Below are positions 60,928 through 64,000 of a DNA stretch of 64,000 nucleotides, piece by piece (the stretch's first letter is position 1; every line of letters begins with the position of its first letter). The stretch comes from Asanoa sp. WMMD1127. Its GTDB lineage: Bacteria; Actinomycetota; Actinomycetes; Mycobacteriales; Micromonosporaceae. The notes below the pieces were generated by a model. That model had not been told where the DNA came from and made no database searches. It saw nothing but the letters and a program-made list of their open reading frames with translations. The DNA is taken from positions 7,564,001 through 7,628,000 of the forward strand of contig NZ_JARUBP010000001.1 of assembly GCF_029626225.1 (NCBI RefSeq), given 5' to 3'. The translations under genes were made by a program, and so were the position numbers.

Positions 60928-61598
60928 GGGGTTCTCCCTCGGGTCAGGAACGGCAGGACGGTGGCGTGGAAGCGTTCGGGCGCGCGGCTGTGCACACGGT
61001 GCCCGACCGGGATGGTGACCAGCCGGGCCGCCGGGATGGCGCGGGCCATCTCGGCCAGCAGCGTCGGGGCGACATGGCTGCGCGGGCCGCCGGAGATCAG
61101 CAAGGTGGGCGCGGCGATCGCCGGAAGTCGGGCCCACCATCCGGGGTCCGGGCGGCGCAGTTGCCGCACCGCTGACGCGACCGCGCGGGGATCGAAGCCC
61201 CGCCGGGCCGCCAGCACGGCCAGCGCCGGCAGGGCGAAGCGGCGGATGGTCAGGCCGGGCACCGGTGGCTCCTCCAGCACGAGCCGGCTGATCCGCGCGG
61301 GCCGCGCCTGCGCGAGCAGCACGGCGGTGTGGGCGCCCAGCGAGTGCCCGACGAGGGCCACCCGGTCGAGACCGAGCCTGTCGAGCAGCGCGGCGACGTC
61401 GTCGCGGAAGCCGGCCAGCGGGTACGCGCCGGCCCGTGGGCTGTCGCCGTGGCCGCGCAGGTCCACCGCGATCGTGCGGTGACCGGCGTGCCGCAGCGCC
61501 GCGGCGAGCCGGTCCCACGTGCCGGCGTTGCTCGCCCCGCCGTGCAGGAGGACGACGGGCGGGCCGGCGCCCAAGTCGCGATAGGACAGATCGGTCAT
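60921..61598 (-). CDS. alpha/beta hydrolase
   Basis: This 225-residue alpha/beta hydrolase has the oxyanion loop VVLLHGGASNAGTWD, the nucleophile elbow VGHSLGAHTAVLLAQ and a late GHRVHS providing the catalytic His. It is translationally coupled to the TetR gene before it (ATGA) and to the DJ-1 gene after it. Small-molecule ester, lactone or C-C hydrolysis under TetR control is likely, but the substrate is unknown. Confidence 0.88.
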   Translation of the reverse strand: MTDLSYRDLGAGPPVVLLHGGASNAGTWDRLAAALRHAGHRTIAVDLRGHGDSPRAGAYPLAGFRDDVAALLDRLGLDRVALVGHSLGAHTAVLLAQARPARISRLVLEEPPVPGLTIRRFALPALAVLAARRGFDPRAVASAVRQLRRPDPGWWARLPAIAAPTLLISGGPRSHVAPTLLAEMARAIPAARLVTIPVGHRVHSRAPERFHATVLPFLTRGRTPC

Positions 61599-62152
61599 GC
61601 GACGTGTGCGTCCACGGCCGCCCGCAGCAGCGCGCCCGGGTCGTCGCCGCCGACGGCCAGCTGGAGGCTGCCCCAGCTCCAGAGCTGGGCGATGCCGTGC
61701 AGGTTGGCCCAGAGCGCGCCGGCCACCACGGCGGCCGGTGCGGTCGACCGCGTGCCGGCCCGCTCGATCAGGTCGACCAGCACCGCGAACAGCGGCAGGG
61801 CGGTGTCACGGAGGCCGAGATGGCCGCTGGCCAGGAGGTCGTGCCTAAACATCAGCCCGAACATGCCCGGATTGGCGCGGGCGAAGGACAGGTAGGCCCG
61901 GCCCAGCGCGAGCAGCTGGTCGCGCGGGTCGCCGTCGGGGTCGACCGCCACCTCGGCGGTGAGCCGCGCGTAGCCCGTGCGGGCGATCGCCGACAGCAGC
62001 TCGAGATGGGTCGGGAAGTAGCGCCGCGGCGCCCCGTGCGACACCCCGGCGCGGCGAGCGATCTCCCGCAGGGTCAGCGCGGCCAGCCCGTCCTGCTCCA
62101 GCACCTCGATGCCGGCTCGCACGAGCCGGTCACGCAACGGTTCGTTGGCCAT
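61595..62152 (-). CDS. TetR-family repressor of hydrolase/DJ-1 operon
   Basis: This 185-residue regulator has the HTH LVRAGIEVLEQDGLAALTLREIARRAGVSHGAPRRYFPTHLELLSA and a C-terminal ligand domain. It heads a coupled operon with an alpha/beta hydrolase and a DJ-1-like protein. Two perfect 13-bp palindromes overlap or precede its start, the nearer covering the ATG region, so autorepression and repression of the operon are likely. Its effector may be the hydrolase substrate. Confidence 0.88.
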   Translation of the reverse strand: MANEPLRDRLVRAGIEVLEQDGLAALTLREIARRAGVSHGAPRRYFPTHLELLSAIARTGYARLTAEVAVDPDGDPRDQLLALGRAYLSFARANPGMFGLMFRHDLLASGHLGLRDTALPLFAVLVDLIERAGTRSTAPAAVVAGALWANLHGIAQLWSWGSLQLAVGGDDPGALLRAAVDAHVA

Positions 62153-62188
62153 AGACAGTGTCTACCAGACATGCGTAGACACTGTCTA
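62152..62188. promoter_or_regulatory. two perfect TetR operators
   Basis: TAGACAGTGTCTA (62152-62164) and TAGACACTGTCTA (62176-62188) are palindromes differing only at the central base. They are centred 24 bp apart. They span the TetR start and the stop codon of the upstream methyltransferase. Confidence 0.85.
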
Positions 62189-63034
62189 CCGCCGAAAGTG
62201 CCAGATCACGGCGGCCGGGGTGTTCGCGTAGGCGGCGTCGACCGCGGCGGCCGCCCACTTCCGGGCGAACGGCCCGCCGCCGGCGTCGCTGCGCGGCCAG
62301 AGCGGCTCGTGGCAGCCGCGCACCGCGAAGCCAGCCGCGAGCGCGGCGGCGACGTAGGCGCTGGGCCGGAACCGGCTCGCCGGCAGCCGCGCCTCGACAC
62401 CGGCGTCGTCCACGGTGGACGCGATGCCGCCTAGATAGAGCGACTGCCAGTGGATGTCGGAGGTGACCAGGTGGCCGCCGGGCCGCAGGACGCGGGCGAA
62501 CTCGGCGAACACCGGCTCGAGCGCGGGCACGTGGGTCAGCGCGAGGGCGCAGGTGACCAGGTCGACCGAGGCGTCCGGCAGCGGCAGCTCGTGCAGGTCA
62601 CCGTCGACGAAGGCGGCGCGGGGCGCGGCGGCGCGGGCGCGCGCGAGCATGTCGGGCGAGCTGTCGACCCCGACCACGGTGTGCCCGGCGGCGGCCAGGA
62701 AGGCGGCGTGCCGGCCGGTGCCACAGGCGGCGTCGAGGGCCCGGCCGGTCGGCAGCGCGCGCAGGATGCCGTGGACGATCGGCTGCTCGACGTCGATCAG
62801 CGGGTTGCCGGGCTCGTCGTAGGTCCGGGCCCAGACCCGGTAGCCGCTGACCGTGTCGGTCTCGCCGACGTGGTCGCCGGCGCCAAGCTCGCCGCGCTCG
62901 TCGGCGGCGAGGATGGCCCGCGTCTCGGCGAGCCGGGCGGCCACGAAGGACTCATCGAACTCGCCGGCGAACGCGCGGTGCAGGGCCAGGCCTTCCAGAC
63001 CGAGCAGGAAGGCGGCCGGGTGCCGGAACGCCAT
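62186..63034 (-). CDS. class I SAM-dependent methyltransferase
   Basis: This 282-residue methyltransferase has an N-terminal helical extension (FAGEFDESFVAARLAETRAIL) and then the SAM domain: RALDAACGTGRHAAFLAAAG, VVGVDSSPDMLARARA, DASVDLVTCALALTHVP and VLRPGGHLVTSDIHWQSL. It resembles the UbiE/Methyltransf_25 group. A TAGCGT hexamer ends 6 nt before ATG 63034. The stop codon lies inside the TetR operator. Substrate unknown. Confidence 0.88.
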   Translation of the reverse strand: MAFRHPAAFLLGLEGLALHRAFAGEFDESFVAARLAETRAILAADERGELGAGDHVGETDTVSGYRVWARTYDEPGNPLIDVEQPIVHGILRALPTGRALDAACGTGRHAAFLAAAGHTVVGVDSSPDMLARARAAAPRAAFVDGDLHELPLPDASVDLVTCALALTHVPALEPVFAEFARVLRPGGHLVTSDIHWQSLYLGGIASTVDDAGVEARLPASRFRPSAYVAAALAAGFAVRGCHEPLWPRSDAGGGPFARKWAAAAVDAAYANTPAAVIWHFRR

Positions 63035-63040
63035 GGCGGC

Positions 63041-63046
63041 ACGCTA
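63041..63046 (-). promoter_or_regulatory. -10 element TAGCGT, leaderless start
   Basis: On the minus strand TAGCGT ends 6 nt before ATG 63034. Confidence 0.4.
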
Positions 63047-63087
63047 ACGAGCGGGCCGGCGGTCACGCGAACGGGTTTCAGGGCACA

Positions 63088-63125
63088 CGAAAGAGCGCCC
63101 CGGCGGTGGCCGGGGCGCTCTTTCG
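63088..63125 (-). terminator. perfect 17-bp terminator hairpin
   Basis: CGAAAGAGCGCCCCGGC pairs perfectly with GCCGGGGCGCTCTTTCG around a GGTG loop. It lies between the gene at 63132 and the methyltransferase start, so it terminates the former. Confidence 0.85.
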
Positions 63126-63131
63126 GATGAC

Positions 63132-63461
63132 TCAGGCTTCGAAGACGCCCGCGTCGACGAGCCGCTTCTCGGTGACGTCCCAGCCGTGCGACGGGTAGGT
63201 CTCCGCGAGGCCGTTGAGCTCGGCCCGGATCTTCGCGGCGTGGCCGGCGCCGGCCAGCACCCGGATCTCCTCGACGAACGCGTCGGAGTCGGTGCGCAGG
63301 TGCGCGGTCTTGCCGTTGGTCAGGTTGCGCACGTAGGCGAACTTCCCGCCAGCCAGCGGGATGAGGTACTTGAACTCGCCGAGCACGCTGAGGGCGCCAC
63401 CCTGTCCGGCCTGGCCGGCCCGGACGGACGCGCGCGCGGTCTTGGAGGTGTTGCTCGCCAC
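63132..63461 (-). CDS. hypothetical protein
   Basis: This 109-residue soluble protein has a Ser/Ala/Gly-rich basic N-terminus (about 20 residues) and a compact domain with two strands (GEFKYLIPLAGGKFAYVRNL) and helices (SDAFVEEIRVLAGAGHAAKIRAELN). I do not recognise the family. GTG 63461 is preceded by AAGGAG. A strong terminator follows. It is divergent from the DUF3145 gene with about 220 bp between. Confidence 0.75.
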   Translation of the reverse strand: MASNTSKTARASVRAGQAGQGGALSVLGEFKYLIPLAGGKFAYVRNLTNGKTAHLRTDSDAFVEEIRVLAGAGHAAKIRAELNGLAETYPSHGWDVTEKRLVDAGVFEA

Positions 63462-63680
63462 GGGGGGACTCCTTGCCAGATTTACGCGTACAGGGAAAGG
63501 CCCGCAGGGGCCCAGTTGAGAGTACACCAGCTCGCCGATCGGCCGACCGGACCAATCGTCCCAACCAGTTTTCCGATTCCCTGGCGCAACATCGGCCTCA
63601 GGCGTCATCATGATTGCTGACTGCCCGGACGGGATCGAGGTCGTAGGGGAAGACGCACCTCGGGTCTTCGGGAGGTCACC

Positions 63681-64000
63681 GTGCCAACGCGTGGCGTCGT
63701 TTACGTCCACTCGACCCCGCTCGCCGTGTGCCCACACGTCGAGTGGGCGATCGCGCGCGTCCTCACCGCGCCGGTCACTCTGCACTGGACCGCGCAACCG
63801 GTCGACCCGGGCGCGCGGCGCACCGAGTGCAGCTGGACCGGTCGCGCGGGGACCGGCGCGGAGCTGGCTGCTGCCCTCAGGCAGTGGCCCATGATCCGTT
63901 TCGAGATCACCGAGGAGCCCAGCCCGGGCTGTGACGGTGAACGCTTCATGTTCGTACCCGGCCGCGGCCTGTTCCGGGCGACCGCCGGCGCCGCCGGTGA
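63681..64000 (+). CDS. DUF3145 protein (3' end cut by window)
   Basis: The first 106 codons of a DUF3145 gene are present, with the diagnostic TRGVVYVHSTPLAVCPHVEW, AALRQWPMIRFEITEEP and GCDGERFMFVPGRGLF. The family is specific to actinobacteria and of unknown function, normally about 165 residues. GTG 63681 has GGAGG 5 nt upstream. The frame is open to the last base of the window, so the rest lies outside. Confidence 0.88.
   Translation, partial: MPTRGVVYVHSTPLAVCPHVEWAIARVLTAPVTLHWTAQPVDPGARRTECSWTGRAGTGAELAAALRQWPMIRFEITEEPSPGCDGERFMFVPGRGLFRATAGAAG

Overview
The window is very GC-rich, densely coding DNA with short intergenic gaps, many GTG starts, frequent stop/start overlaps and strong G/C bias at third codon positions. 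The gene set (homodimeric aceE, a FasR-type regulator ahead of fabD-fabH-acpP-fabF-accD, DUF3052 next to an AhpE-like peroxiredoxin, DUF3145, F420-type LLM oxidoreductase, BldN-like sigma domain) points to an actinobacterium. A Micromonosporaceae genus is my best guess, by inference only. No phage, plasmid, IS or CRISPR signature was found.

Layout. 0-7.7 kb: small metabolic genes, including a coupled aminotransferase-cupin-SDR operon facing an Lrp regulator. 7.8-15.2 kb: secreted proteins (LVIVD-repeat protein, DUF305 protein, a 1,435-residue multidomain GH87-type glucanase) separated by strong hairpins and a three-copy repeat. 15.6-19.3 kb: two TetR-family regulators, each near a recognisable palindrome, one upstream of an MMPL exporter. 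19.4-23.2 kb: the most unusual locus. It has a small membrane protein, a Trypco1-type protein, a trypsin-like protease and, translationally coupled to the protease, a TPR protein fused to a BldN-like ECF sigma factor. 23.2-30.1 kb: aceE, YjbQ, a fused alpha/beta 2-oxoacid dehydrogenase E1, DUF3052, AhpE-like peroxiredoxin and tRNA-Val(TAC).

30-50 kb: accessory genes, including several regulators, two GNATs, a sigma factor with a coupled membrane protein, an AlkZ-like winged-helix protein, a GH1 beta-glucosidase coupled to an MFS transporter, gltX, a roughly 1.2-kb stretch with no supported gene that holds a 26-bp tandem array, and an orphan histidine kinase. 50-56.6 kb: the fatty-acid cluster fasR-fabD-fabH-acpP-fabF-accD. 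FabD carries an extra C-terminal lipoyl/biotinyl-like domain. 56.6-64 kb: three methyltransferases, a GHKL ATPase, a voltage-gated-type channel, a coupled TetR-hydrolase-DJ-1 operon and the start of a DUF3145 gene cut by the window end.

A theme across the window is leaderless expression. At least a dozen genes without a Shine-Dalgarno have a TANNNT hexamer ending 6-8 nt before the start codon. I used this spacing to choose several starts.
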